Assembly (NCBI GenBank): GCA_900661335.1 | Contig: CAACVY010000015.1 | Location: forward strand, 1-43,566 | Length of the DNA stretch: 43,566 bases | Direction: 5' to 3' | Source: an uncultured bacterium | GTDB lineage: Bacteria; Verrucomicrobiota; Kiritimatiellia; PWTM01 | In this document: positions 17,052 to 26,047 of the stretch, one piece after another | Position numbering within the stretch: position 1 is the stretch's first letter | Layout of the letters: every line of letters begins with the position of its first letter | Translations under genes and position numbers: made by a program | The notes under the pieces: model-generated | Seen by the model: only the letters and a program-made list of their open reading frames with translations | The model's database searches: none | Told to the model about the DNA's origin: nothing

Positions 17052-17455
17052 ATCAAACCCTAGCCCTCCACGCAGACGTTTCCGGCACAAAGCCAGATTT
17101 CCTGCGTGACTATGGCTCGAGTGGATTCTATGTGCACCCGACGGTTTTGGGATGCTCTTGTCTACAGGCTACACGTGCCCACTGCGTAGACGGTCAAGCC
17201 GGTTCCCTTTTCACATTCTCCCCCTCCTTGCTCCAATCGCCCCCAAAGGATTTCTCTTTGATCCGGCGCTTATCCCCCGACGAAACCACCGTTCTGGCCC
17301 TTCCCTCTCGCATGAGCGCACCAGGAGCCGATGACCTTAAACTGTGTCCGCGACCTGCACCTTGGCGTGCGACTTCCCCACGCGGACAAGATTACTTATT
17401 TTTAGGATTGCGCAATTGCGCAAATATGCTAGGATGCCTGCAAAGGAGAGCTAGC
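17052..17455. other. Intergenic stretch with a palindromic element
   Basis: No credible gene is seen in these 404 bases; the frame of the following gene is open here but the composition is shadow-like. The palindrome at 17408-17423 and the AAAGGAGAG ribosome-binding site at about 17442-17450 are the recognisable features. Confidence 0.6.
17408..17423. promoter_or_regulatory. Perfect palindrome TTGCGCAATTGCGCAA
   Basis: Two adjacent copies of the self-complementary octamer TTGCGCAA make a 16-base perfect palindrome 33 bases before the start codon of the flavodoxin-fold gene. It is followed by TATGCT (17425-17430), which could be a -10 box. The position suits a repressor operator (ArsR/MarR/TetR type possible, none identified). 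Confidence 0.6.
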
Positions 17456-18139
17456 ATGACTCGTCCATGGACACGCCGAGAGTTCGCCACAATGGCCGCT
17501 GGAGCCGCCGCCATGTCCGCGATCGGGACACGGGCCACGGATGGGAACATTTCCAAGGTCCTCATCATTGGTGTGGCATGCAGTCCACGTCGAGGAATGA
17601 CGACCGCGCGCGCAGTGCAGCATGCCTTGGAGGCTGCCCGGAGCACCTCGCCCACGATCGAAACGGACCTGATCGACCTAGGAGGTCTTCGGGTCGGTGG
17701 TTACGCGAAGCCCATGCCCGAGGATGATTTCACGCCTTTTTTGGAGCGCTTCAAGGACCCCCGGCTGGGTGGACTGATCATCGGGTCTCCGTGCTACTAT
17801 CGCGCTCCGAGTGCGTTGTGCCGGGCCTTCATTGAACGGCTTTCGCCGCTGCGGGAACCGGTGATGGCGTTGGCCGACAAGCCGGTAGGCGCAGTGGCCG
17901 TCGGTGCTTTCCGCAACGGTGGGCAAGAACTGGTCATTTCTGAGATCCTCACCTCAATGCTCTGTTTTGGAATGACGCCCGTTGGAGGCAATCCACCTGC
18001 GTTTCAGGGGGCGACGGTGGTGTCGAAGGATGACGACCTCAGCGCGGACACCCTGGGTTTGGAAACTCTGGCCAAGCTGGGGCAGCGAGTTGCGGCCGTC
18101 GCACTACGACGAGTACGAGGCGCCTGGCCCGGCACCTGA
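17456..18139 (+). CDS. Tat-exported NADPH-dependent FMN reductase-like protein
   Basis: A 227-residue protein with a twin-arginine leader, TRREFATMAAGAAAMSAIG (residues 6-24), followed by a flavodoxin-like fold of the NADPH-dependent FMN reductase family: VLIIGVACSPRRGMTTARAVQHALEAA (phosphate-binding loop SPRRGMT), LIIGSPCYYRAPSALCRAFIERL, PVGAVAVGAFRNGGQELVISEIL and a C-terminal helix LETLAKLGQRVAAVAL. Family members use flavin to reduce quinones, metals or flavins. The ATG at 17456 is preceded by AAAGGAGAG at ideal distance, which decides the start although the frame is open further upstream. Export of a flavin enzyme as a folded protein agrees with the Tat leader. It seems to be a single-gene unit under the palindrome upstream. 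The substrate is unknown. Confidence 0.9.
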   Translation: MTRPWTRREFATMAAGAAAMSAIGTRATDGNISKVLIIGVACSPRRGMTTARAVQHALEAARSTSPTIETDLIDLGGLRVGGYAKPMPEDDFTPFLERFKDPRLGGLIIGSPCYYRAPSALCRAFIERLSPLREPVMALADKPVGAVAVGAFRNGGQELVISEILTSMLCFGMTPVGGNPPAFQGATVVSKDDDLSADTLGLETLAKLGQRVAAVALRRVRGAWPGT

Positions 18140-18788
18140 TGCTGTTCCGTGCTCGGCGGCTTTCATAGCGCGCCTAGGAATTGAGCTGTTGGATGTGCTG
18201 GGCCCCCCGCGCCTGGCAACTCGAGCAACCCTCCGGTGAAACCTGGAAAGGGCCCGCTGAGCCGACGCAGGCATGCGTTCTCGCACGCCGGACACAACAT
18301 CCGCGCTGTAGAACGGAGGCATGCTCCCTAGGCGGCCACGGACACAAGGTGGGTCACGCCACCAGCTGCGCGTAGACCGAACGCGAGTTCCAAGGAGGAG
18401 CATTTTGGCGTGGAACGACCCAGGATCTGTCCGAGCCGCGGGGAACGTTCCACCTGGCCATACGAAGAGTTTCCAACTCGGCGCACAAAGGGTCGAGTCC
18501 TACCTCACCGTGAGTCAAAGCACTGAATAAACCCAGCTTTCCAGCCCACGCGCAGAACCAAATGCGAGCAGCGTCTCCCTTCCTGGGAGAAGACGAGCGT
18601 CGATTCGGTTTCGAGACACAACCGCGACTCGGCGAAGGCGAGCCCAATCCCTGGTGAGCACGCGGCGGCGGAGGTTGGTTGTCGTTCCGCGCTCACCGTG
18701 AGCGCACAAACACAATGTACGGAGGCCACAGCGAGTACTAGGCCCGGAGTAGTCAGCGGCGTTGTTTTGTGTCATCGTGGAAAAGTGT
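18140..18788. other. Intergenic stretch with repeated palindromes
   Basis: No credible gene is seen. CTCACCGTGAG occurs twice (18504-18514 and 18692-18702), and the second copy extends to the 17-base GCGCTCACCGTGAGCGC (18689-18705). GCGCACAAA also occurs next to both copies (18481 and 18703). GGTGAGC at 18653-18659 can pair with GCTCACC at 18691-18697 to form a larger stem. Confidence 0.55.
18689..18705. promoter_or_regulatory. Palindrome GCGCTCACCGTGAGCGC upstream of dus
   Basis: Eight-base arms around one central base, exact reverse complements, about 85 bases before the dus start. The core CTCACCGTGAG also occurs at 18504-18514. Candidate paired operator sites; no regulator is identified. 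Confidence 0.45.
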
Positions 18789-19895
18789 ATGGACTCCGCG
18801 ATGGCAACCTCCGACCGCCGCCTGCCGGCTCCGTGGGTGAACCCGTTTCTCCTCGCACCCATGGCGGGCTACACGGAGTTGCCGTTCCGGCGCATTTGCC
18901 GCCGATACGGCGCCGGAGCCGTGCTCACGGAGCTTGTGAGCGTGGACGGGATGGTGCGGGGGTCGCCCTCGACCTGGCATTTGCTGGTCACAGACCCCTC
19001 GGAGCAACCGGTTGGAGTGAACCTCTACGGGAGTGATCCTGAAACCTTCGCCGCCGCTGTATCGATGCTCGTCGAGCGGACTCCTTTCCGCTGGGTTGAT
19101 ATCAACGCGGGTTGCCCGGTCCCGCACATCGTTCGCCGAGGAGCCGGCGCCGGCCTGGTCGAGACGCCGGAGCGCCTCGCGGCGATCGTGTCCCAAGTGC
19201 GCTCGATCACCCGAGGACCGGTGACCGTCAAAAGCCGCCCGGGACTTCGTCCGGACCGGGTGAGGATCTTTGAGATTGCCGCTGCATTGGAGGAGGCCGG
19301 CGCTACCGCATTGACGATCCACGCACGCACGGCCGATCAACGGCACGCAGGCGCCGCGGACTGGGAGCTCACGGCCGAAGTTCGCCGTTGCTGCCGGCGG
19401 CTCCTGATCGTGGGCAATGGCGGCCTGACCAGCGCGGCCCAAGCAGTCGAATACCTGCGCAGATATGAGCTGGATGCCGTGATGATCGGCCGTGCCGCAT
19501 TGGGGCGTCCCTGGATCTTCGCCGAAGCCAACGCGTTGTGGCGGGGTCAGGCACCGCCAGCGCCGCCCACACCGGACCAGTTGCGGGAGCTAATCCAAGA
19601 ACACTTCGAAGGACTTCTGGAGCTGGAACGGGCCCACCCGGCACTTCGCAAACGGCGCCAACCGCCCGAGCGTATCGCCGTCTGCAGAATCCGCGGCCAC
19701 TTGCTTCATTACGTGCGGGGGTTGCCTGGAAGTACGGTCGTTCGACGGCAGTTGAACGATCTATGTACACCGGATCAATTGTTCGAGGCGGTGGATTTCG
19801 TCATCGGCGCGCGGGCCCGGTCCCACGGAACCCATGGGGGCGGCACGGCGAACACGCCCACATCATCGAACACCGCGCGCTCGCCGGCGGACTGA
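18789..19895 (+). CDS. dus: tRNA-dihydrouridine synthase
   Basis: A 368-residue flavoenzyme that reduces uridine to dihydrouridine in tRNA. The TIM-barrel motifs are in order: LAPMAGYTELPFRRICRRYG (FMN site), ELVSVDGM, PVGVNLYGSDPE, WVDINAGCPVPHIVRRGAGAGL (with the catalytic Cys of NxGCP), TVKSRPG, LTIHARTADQRHAGAADW, VGNGGLTSA and AVMIGRAALGRPWIF. It is closest in pattern to DusB. The family often has Lys after GCPxx where this protein has His (GCPVPHIV), a small deviation. The ATG at 18789 (MDSAMATS) is chosen; a TTG at 18762 and ATG at 18801 are alternatives. The last 121 bases overlap the convergent gene on the other strand, and the tail after FVIGARARS is low-complexity. Confidence 0.94.
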   Translation: MDSAMATSDRRLPAPWVNPFLLAPMAGYTELPFRRICRRYGAGAVLTELVSVDGMVRGSPSTWHLLVTDPSEQPVGVNLYGSDPETFAAAVSMLVERTPFRWVDINAGCPVPHIVRRGAGAGLVETPERLAAIVSQVRSITRGPVTVKSRPGLRPDRVRIFEIAAALEEAGATALTIHARTADQRHAGAADWELTAEVRRCCRRLLIVGNGGLTSAAQAVEYLRRYELDAVMIGRAALGRPWIFAEANALWRGQAPPAPPTPDQLRELIQEHFEGLLELERAHPALRKRRQPPERIAVCRIRGHLLHYVRGLPGSTVVRRQLNDLCTPDQLFEAVDFVIGARARSHGTHGGGTANTPTSSNTARSPAD

Positions 19896-21514
19896 TTGCG
19901 GGCCCTTAGTACGATCCCGATGCGGTCCACGGGCTCGTCGGGCGGTGCGACTCCTAGGACAAGTCGGCGGGTCGAGCCAGGGTGGTTCAACCCGGGAAAA
20001 CCAACCACTTGGTCCGCTGCCCACAAGGTTTTTCCGCCGGAGAACCAACGCACGATGAGCTCACACACGCCGGGACGTTCGCCCAATTCGCTCGCGGTGA
20101 CGACGTACCATGCACTCGAGACGACCGGCACGACCTGAATCCAGCAAGCGTCGCGCGCGCCCGCGATCCAACTTCGGCCGTTTCCGTCGACCAACTCCCA
20201 TCCTCGCGTTCCGCGGGAGCCCTCAGCCTGCCAAAATCCCCAGCGGTCCGGCAACCCCGCCGAGTTGGTGACACTCATGTCGCCATTGGCCAAAAGGTTC
20301 GTGAGACCGCCCAGGGCAAGATCTTGCGCCGCTGCGCAATCTGGACGCGCCGCCCACGTTAGTGCCCGGGTGACTCCAGGTAGCGCCTCCTCCCAATGGC
20401 GCGCTCGGCCTACAGTGCTTTCTTCCAGTCTCCTTCGCATGTCTGGAGTAAACACTTCCGGCCACCAGCCACATTGCTCGCCATAAAGCCACACATACCG
20501 GTCCGCCGCCGAGCAAGCCCCGCTTAGGTTATCGAACAGCCGGGCCAACCGTGACCCATTCCGGGGTGGCCGGTAGTATACGTGGGTTGGCTCGTTGACA
20601 AACATGTCCAAGTAGATCCCGAAACCGACCTGCATTTGAGCGCGGTACTTCGGCCACAACGAAGGCGAAAGCCAGCGGACTCTGTCACCCTCCCATCGTC
20701 GCAACGTCCCAGCCAGTTGATGGTATGCGAGCCGCCCATCGAGGTAGTATCCACGTTCACAGCCGTCCACGAACACCATTTCAGGCGGCGCCGCCTCCAG
20801 CATGCCCTCCAGGAATGGCGCGAGTAAACCATACGGCTCGCCGGCGAGCGCTTCGAACCGGTCCTGGTCTCGCCTTAACGGTGACAACTCGCTGAGCCCA
20901 AAAAGCGTGAAGACCACCAGGCGGCGGCCTTCGTTGGCCATGGCGCGAATCAGCTCTGCTCCACGGCGGCGGGCCAGCGACCAGATCCGCTCCGGGCTGC
21001 CTCCGCTTTCTGGAGTCCAACGAAACTGCTGGCCATCGTAGTGCTCAAAATCGAAGGCGATCCCCGCGCACCCTGTCGTACGCACGAGCCATGCAAGGTA
21101 ACCGAGCTTGCTGGCCAACGCGCTCCACGCAACGTCGTCGCGCCAATCGAGTCGCCCCGGCGTGGCATTGAAGCGGACGAAGTTGTGACGAAATTTCTTC
21201 CACTGCACATATTGAAGGTCCTCGAGCGCACTCTGCAGCCATTCTCGCTTCCACGGCTGTTCATCCCAGGCCGCCGCCGTGGAGTACCTACGACCGGTTT
21301 CGTCGGTAACCTCCACATGGAACATCACCCCGTCAAAGGGTGACCGCGCCTCCATGCTCGCAGCCTGTTCGCGTAAGAACTTCGTGTTCGGAATGTCCCA
21401 TCCCAGCTCGATCAAATACGCTTCGGATGCCCACCCATCCTGGAGTATCTCAACTCCGAGCAGCTCCAGCACGACCACCCACCGAAGACCAAGCATGGCC
21501 CGACGGTTCATCAC
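19775..21514 (-). CDS. Exported protein of unknown function, TIM-barrel-like with C-terminal lectin-like domain
   Basis: A 579-residue protein with a signal peptide (AMLGLRWVVVLELLGVEI, up to about residue 30). Residues about 35-390 alternate strands and helices as in a glycoside-hydrolase TIM barrel: SPFDGVMFHVEV, AWLVRTTGCAGIAFDFEHYDG, RRLVVFTLFGLSEL, PPEMVFVDGCERGYYLDG, MQVGFGIYLDMFV and YVWLYGEQCGWW. The acidic residues in FDFEHYDG and DGCERGY, and the Glu of YGEQ, are the natural catalytic candidates. From about residue 410, LLANGDMSVTNSAGLPDRWGFWQ opens a jelly-roll, carbohydrate-binding-like domain ending near 560. No named family is claimed. It shares ATGA with the stop of the GH97 gene, so the two are co-translated, and probably acts on the same glycan. 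Confidence 0.78.
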   Translation of the reverse strand: MMNRRAMLGLRWVVVLELLGVEILQDGWASEAYLIELGWDIPNTKFLREQAASMEARSPFDGVMFHVEVTDETGRRYSTAAAWDEQPWKREWLQSALEDLQYVQWKKFRHNFVRFNATPGRLDWRDDVAWSALASKLGYLAWLVRTTGCAGIAFDFEHYDGQQFRWTPESGGSPERIWSLARRRGAELIRAMANEGRRLVVFTLFGLSELSPLRRDQDRFEALAGEPYGLLAPFLEGMLEAAPPEMVFVDGCERGYYLDGRLAYHQLAGTLRRWEGDRVRWLSPSLWPKYRAQMQVGFGIYLDMFVNEPTHVYYRPPRNGSRLARLFDNLSGACSAADRYVWLYGEQCGWWPEVFTPDMRRRLEESTVGRARHWEEALPGVTRALTWAARPDCAAAQDLALGGLTNLLANGDMSVTNSAGLPDRWGFWQAEGSRGTRGWELVDGNGRSWIAGARDACWIQVVPVVSSAWYVVTASELGERPGVCELIVRWFSGGKTLWAADQVVGFPGLNHPGSTRRLVLGVAPPDEPVDRIGIVLRARNQSAGERAVFDDVGVFAVPPPWVPWDRARAPMTKSTASNN

Positions 21515-23424
21515 GGAACCCCCGGCGCCCGGGCATGCGTTTGTTCGGACTGGGCCTCAATTCGGATCGCCTGCCCTTCGCGCGGCCCGAGTTGGATCCG
21601 GAGCCGATCTCCTGCACGCACCGGCCGACGTTCGATCCCTACCCGCGTTCGCGTAGGCACGCTGGGATCGTGGCGGTACACGTGGGCAACGTAACTGCGC
21701 CCCGGCTCAAGGAAGTCCAAGGTAAACTCGAACGAGCGAGGATCGTCTGCGTTCATGGCGCCAATATACCAATCGGCCCCGGACCGTCGCGCGATCACCA
21801 CATATTCTCCAATGGCCCCCGCCAGCACTCGCGTGTCGTCCCAAATGGTGGGCATGTGGTTCCAGAACTCCAGCTCGGGCTCATCCTGACAGGCCGAGGG
21901 CCGATCGTACCAGAACAAAAATTGCCAAGGGCTGAACAACACGACAGGTTTGGCCAATTGGTATGCGTGACACGCAAGGTTTGTCACGCGCTTATCGTAG
22001 TAGCACACCGTGTGATCCGCAGGTCCAGCAAGATAACGCGTGAATGCGTACGTGAGCGTCGTGCGGTTGCTCGGCGACGTTTCGTCACCCGCGACGCCCT
22101 CCACGGTCATCAGGTTGGGATAGGTCCGACGGACACCCGTCTCGCGGTATTCGTCGTGCACATCCACCATGAGCCGGTGTTCCGCGCATTTCCGAATGGC
22201 GTCGTGCAGCCATGCCGTCCACTGCTGAGATCCCACCTGCACGAACCCGAACTTCATGCCCATCACACCCCACTGACGGTATAGAGGCAACAACCGGTCC
22301 AACTGCCGTTCCAGCGCCCGACGATTGACGTACAGGATCACCCCGATCTGCTTCTGCCGTGCATAGCGAATGACCTCGAGCAGATCCAATGGACCCTGGG
22401 AGCGTTTGGGGTCCACGGTCACGGTAGTGGCGTCGGCGGTGTCATCGTACTCATCGCCGTACCAGCCTGCGTCATACTCGATAAACTGAAGCCCTCGCCG
22501 CACCGCAAAATCCACGCATGCCTTACCGCCCTCGGTCGTGAGGGTCACCTCGCGGATCACTTTACCGGGCCGAATCCACGTGGTATCCGGCCACGCGCAA
22601 GGGTCGTTGAGATTGAGAAAAATATCGTTGTTCTCCAACAACTGTCCCGGGGACTCGGCCACCATAATTACCCGCCACGGACTGGTGATGCGTCCACGGT
22701 GGACCACCGGTCCATCCAGCACGCTGACCACGCCCGTCGCATTGAGCAGCGGGCCGAACTTCATCCGCGCGAAGTCCACCATGCGCGCCTCCGCCAATGC
22801 CACGTACCGAGGCGGCCGGTCGGAAGTTTCCAACACCAACGGTCGCTCGCAACCGCGGCGGATCTTCGACATCGGGATCTTCGAATACACGCCTTGGCCG
22901 GCATACGTCACCCATCCGCTCCAGTCGGCCGGAAGCCGGAACTCGGTGTGTTCGGCGCGGATACGCACCGTAGAGGACTCGTTCTCTGCCGCCGGCGGAT
23001 AGATGGTGTAACTGAATGCGGCGCCGGCATCGTAGGCGCGTACGATGAGATCCATTCGTGACCGCCCAGTCGTATCCCATAGTTCCAAACAGAGTTGCCG
23101 GTGGTGATCGCGAACGACGGCCCGCTCGCCGCAGACCGGGCGCCATATTCCATTCGTCTCCATGACCCAATGGGACCGCACAGTCCACACGGGCGACGTC
23201 GGCCACTCATCCACCTCCAACCGGATTGCAGATGGGACGATGACGGAAACACCTTGCCACTTCACGGCGTACGTCAACGAACCCTGTTCGCCTTGTTCCG
23301 CGCCAATGTCTACCGTGATCTCCAGGCGACGATCCGGCGAGTGCACAGTAAATTGCCCCGCGAGGGTCGTCATGCTAGCTACCAGCGCGGTCGCCATCGA
23401 ACTCCGAAGCCGTGCGCAACGCAC
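21511..23424 (-). CDS. Glycoside hydrolase family 97 (alpha-glucosidase/galactosidase)
   Basis: A 637-residue exported enzyme. The GH97 N-terminal beta-sandwich covers about residues 20-270 (SPDRRLEITVDI, RSHWVMETNGIWRPVCGE, FSYTIYP...ENESSTVRIRAE, LAEARMVDFARMKF). The TIM barrel follows (FIEYDAGWYGDEYDD, WGVMGMKFGFVQVGSQQW, LMVDVHDEYRETGVRRTYPNLMTVEGVAG) and then a small C-terminal beta domain (ADDPRSFEFTLDFLEPGRSY). The VDVHDEY segment resembles the retaining branch that uses an Asp nucleophile; that is inference. The GTG at 23424 is chosen over the open extension because AAGGAG stands eight bases upstream and a signal peptide (MATALVASMTTLAG) follows. It is divergent to the sialate O-acetylesterase and overlaps the next gene by four bases. 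Confidence 0.92.
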   Translation of the reverse strand: MRCARLRSSMATALVASMTTLAGQFTVHSPDRRLEITVDIGAEQGEQGSLTYAVKWQGVSVIVPSAIRLEVDEWPTSPVWTVRSHWVMETNGIWRPVCGERAVVRDHHRQLCLELWDTTGRSRMDLIVRAYDAGAAFSYTIYPPAAENESSTVRIRAEHTEFRLPADWSGWVTYAGQGVYSKIPMSKIRRGCERPLVLETSDRPPRYVALAEARMVDFARMKFGPLLNATGVVSVLDGPVVHRGRITSPWRVIMVAESPGQLLENNDIFLNLNDPCAWPDTTWIRPGKVIREVTLTTEGGKACVDFAVRRGLQFIEYDAGWYGDEYDDTADATTVTVDPKRSQGPLDLLEVIRYARQKQIGVILYVNRRALERQLDRLLPLYRQWGVMGMKFGFVQVGSQQWTAWLHDAIRKCAEHRLMVDVHDEYRETGVRRTYPNLMTVEGVAGDETSPSNRTTLTYAFTRYLAGPADHTVCYYDKRVTNLACHAYQLAKPVVLFSPWQFLFWYDRPSACQDEPELEFWNHMPTIWDDTRVLAGAIGEYVVIARRSGADWYIGAMNADDPRSFEFTLDFLEPGRSYVAHVYRHDPSVPTRTRVGIERRPVRAGDRLRIQLGPREGQAIRIEAQSEQTHARAPGVP

Positions 23425-23517
23425 GATCGTCTCTCCTTGTTCACCATGTATTTGCCTTTCGCTAAGGACTACGCTAGACATTACGGGCCAAGGGTCAAGA
23501 CCACCGAGGAGAACGTG
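23425..23517. promoter_or_regulatory. Divergent promoter region between GH97 and sialate O-acetylesterase genes
   Basis: These 93 bases hold the start signals of two divergent carbohydrate genes: AAGGAG for GH97 on the minus strand (about 23432-23437) and GAGGAG (about 23506-23511) for the plus-strand gene. No convincing -35/-10 pair or palindrome is visible, but a shared regulator would act here. Confidence 0.45.
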
Positions 23518-25710
23518 ATGAACAAAATCTTGTCGCAGAGACACTATCTACGCCCCCTCGCGATTGCAATCGCATGGAGCGTCGCTTCAGCGCGCGCAGA
23601 GGTTCAGTTGCCCAAGGTATTCGGCTCGCACATGGTCCTGCAGCGCGACATGCCAATTCCAGTATGGGGATGGGCCTCACCTGGAGAAACCGTACGAGTC
23701 CGGCTCGGGCAACTCCCCGAGCTGACCACCACGGCGGACCCGCAAGGCGCGTGGCGGGTCAATCTAGCTCCTCAACCTGCCGGTGGGCCCTGGACACTGG
23801 TCGTCGCCGGAAGCAACCAGGTCGTATTCGAAGACGTCTGGATTGGGGAAGTATGGCTCTGCTCCGGCCAATCGAACATGGAGTGGCCCGTGCGCGGCGC
23901 GGACCGTGCGGAGGAAGAGATTGCGGCCGCACACTGGCCTCAGATTCGGCACTTGCGAGTCCAGCGGGCCACCTCGGCTCTGCCTCGCCGAGATTTCGAA
24001 GCGGAATGGGCAGTGTGTAGCCCCGAAACCGTGGGCGACTTTACCGCGGTTGGCTACTTTTTCGCCCGCGAGATCTACAAGGCCCTCAAGGTCCCGATCG
24101 GGCTGCTGCACTCATCATGGGGCGGGACGCGAATCGAACCATGGACTCCCCCCGAAGCGTTCGGCGAAGTCCCCGCGCTGCAATGGATTCGCCAAAAAAT
24201 TGAGCTGGCCGACCCTCGATCGGATCTCCGGCAGGCGCGGCTCTGCGAGTATTTAAACCGCCTAGACACTTGGATGCAGAAAGCCCGCGTCGCATGCGAA
24301 CGACGCGAATTGATCGAGCCGGCGCCGGCTTGGCCCAACGAATTGACCGCTTTGACTGGCACTCAGGATCCGTCGGCGCTGTGGAATGCCATGGTGCACC
24401 CGATGGTCCCGTACGCGTTGCGCGGCGCCCTGTGGTACCAAGGGGAAGCCAATCACGGCGAAGGCATGGTCTACGTAGCGAAAATGCACGCACTCATCCA
24501 AGGTTGGCGTACGAGGTGGGGCATGCCGAATATGCCGTTTTTCTATGTGATGATTGCCCCCTTCCAGTATGGCACGGAGGACCCCGAAATTCTTCCAAGG
24601 TTCTGGGAGGCCCAAGTGGCGGCACTGAAGATCCCTCATACGGGAATGGCGGTGATCCACGATGTAGCCGACCTGCATGATATTCATCCGCGTAATAAGC
24701 AAGAAGTGGGCCGACGGCTTGCGTTGCTGGCCCTCGCCGACGTATACAAGCACCCAGTCGTCGCGCGAGGCCCCCTTGCGCGCGAGATGGTGGTGGAACA
24801 AGACCGGATCCGCGTACGGTTCGACCACGCCGACGGAGGGTTGAAGACGCGCGATGGACAGCCGCCTTCGCACTTCGAACTGTGCGGGAACGGCACAACC
24901 GGCTACGTCCCAGCCCAAGCCGTCATCGAGGGGGACTCCGTCATCGTTAGCTCCCCGGCATGTCCACAGCCCACGGGCGTTCGGTTCGCGTGGCATAAGC
25001 TCGCCATACCCAATCTAGTCAACGGTGCAGGACTCCCGGCGGCCCCCTTCCGGTTGGGCGATTGCCCGCCGTGGGACAGTATTCTCGCCCAAATCCCTGA
25101 GGTCACTCAGTACCAGCTGGTGTATGACCTCAACCTTGCTCGACTCGGGCCAGAGGTGATCTATGACGAAGACCGGACTGCCTCGGTGACGGGCCGCTTC
25201 GATCGGGTAGCCTATTTGCTGGAACTTCAGAAAGGCGCACAGACCACCACCTACGTCTATGTTTCCATGGACGCGTTCACCGACGACCCACGGAAGCTAG
25301 GTATTCCGGTCTATGGTTCGGGCATTCGGTGGCAGCGGCCCGTTCACAATCTTTGGGTCGCCTCCAACGTGGGCAACCTGCCCACAGGATCGATACCGGT
25401 CGGGTTTATCGAATTCTGGCCGAACAATTACACGCCAGTGAACGCGGCGCAAGTACCATCAGCTTCGAATGAGGTTTATGATTTTGGCGACCAGCCGGTG
25501 GACCCAGAAAATGGTTACGGCTGCATGCAGATCCATGTCCCCGCGCAACGCACCACATTATGGGCGATCAACCACTGGAGCGCCGGAGGTGCGGCGGACA
25601 TCGGAATCGGCAACAGCACAGGCGCGACTCGTGACTGGACTTTTACCGGCAGCGCAAGCCAATACTCATACAAACGGCTGCGCGTGTTCGTGCGGCCGGT
25701 CCGTCGCTAG
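23518..25710 (+). CDS. Sialate O-acetylesterase-like esterase with extra C-terminal domain
   Basis: A 730-residue exported esterase that removes O-acetyl groups from sialic or other sugars. A signal peptide (LRPLAIAIAWSVASARA, to about residue 27) is followed by EVQLPKVFGSHMVLQRDMPIPVWGWA. The SGNH catalytic motif is CSGQSNMEWPV with the nucleophile Ser; LLHSSWGGTRIEPWTP follows and the DLHDIHPRNKQEVGRRLA block carries the Asp-x-x-His pair. The family proper ends at about residue 520 (GLPAAPFR). An additional beta-rich domain of about 200 residues follows (LVYDLNLARLGPEVIYDED, DYGFEFWPNN-like segments, NHWSAGGAADIGIGN). ATG 23518 has GAGGAG upstream. The frame stays open further upstream but without a start signal. 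It is divergently arranged with the GH97 gene, pointing to a common glycan target. Confidence 0.92.
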   Translation: MNKILSQRHYLRPLAIAIAWSVASARAEVQLPKVFGSHMVLQRDMPIPVWGWASPGETVRVRLGQLPELTTTADPQGAWRVNLAPQPAGGPWTLVVAGSNQVVFEDVWIGEVWLCSGQSNMEWPVRGADRAEEEIAAAHWPQIRHLRVQRATSALPRRDFEAEWAVCSPETVGDFTAVGYFFAREIYKALKVPIGLLHSSWGGTRIEPWTPPEAFGEVPALQWIRQKIELADPRSDLRQARLCEYLNRLDTWMQKARVACERRELIEPAPAWPNELTALTGTQDPSALWNAMVHPMVPYALRGALWYQGEANHGEGMVYVAKMHALIQGWRTRWGMPNMPFFYVMIAPFQYGTEDPEILPRFWEAQVAALKIPHTGMAVIHDVADLHDIHPRNKQEVGRRLALLALADVYKHPVVARGPLAREMVVEQDRIRVRFDHADGGLKTRDGQPPSHFELCGNGTTGYVPAQAVIEGDSVIVSSPACPQPTGVRFAWHKLAIPNLVNGAGLPAAPFRLGDCPPWDSILAQIPEVTQYQLVYDLNLARLGPEVIYDEDRTASVTGRFDRVAYLLELQKGAQTTTYVYVSMDAFTDDPRKLGIPVYGSGIRWQRPVHNLWVASNVGNLPTGSIPVGFIEFWPNNYTPVNAAQVPSASNEVYDFGDQPVDPENGYGCMQIHVPAQRTTLWAINHWSAGGAADIGIGNSTGATRDWTFTGSASQYSYKRLRVFVRPVRR

Positions 25711-26047
25711 TCATTTTCTTGACAAGGCGCAGCGGTCGCTTCGCCATTCACATGTGTATCAGACCCATCCGCTCATGGCTGGGTCCTAGGCCGACCGCCT
25801 CACGGGCACCGGCAAGCGCGGTACCACTCGCTAGATCCTAGGCGGGTGACCGGGTGCCACCATGAACCTCCGCCAGCCACCCACGCCAAGCCCCAACTCC
25901 ACCAGGCGCCGCGCGAGCACTTCTAATCTTGCGCGGTTAAGAACGGCGCCCCTTCTCCGCAGCTCTCGGTTGGCTTTCCATTGGGTCTTTCTGCGGGTAG
26001 GGTAAGTAGCGGACATGCATGTACGCGAACATGAACGGAGGCCAACC
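25711..26047. other. Intergenic stretch before pseudopilin gene
   Basis: These 337 bases contain open frames on the minus strand (25831-26163), but they overlap the start of the pseudopilin and look like shadows, apart from a short basic stretch WKANRELRRRGAVLNRARLEVLARRLVELG that could be a remnant. ACGGAGG ahead of 26048 is the ribosome-binding site of the next gene. Confidence 0.45.

Noticed and set aside
23425-23544. Longer N-terminus for GH97 (start at 23544)
   Set aside because: It would overlap the divergent gene and hide the signal peptide; the GTG at 23424 has a strong ribosome-binding site.
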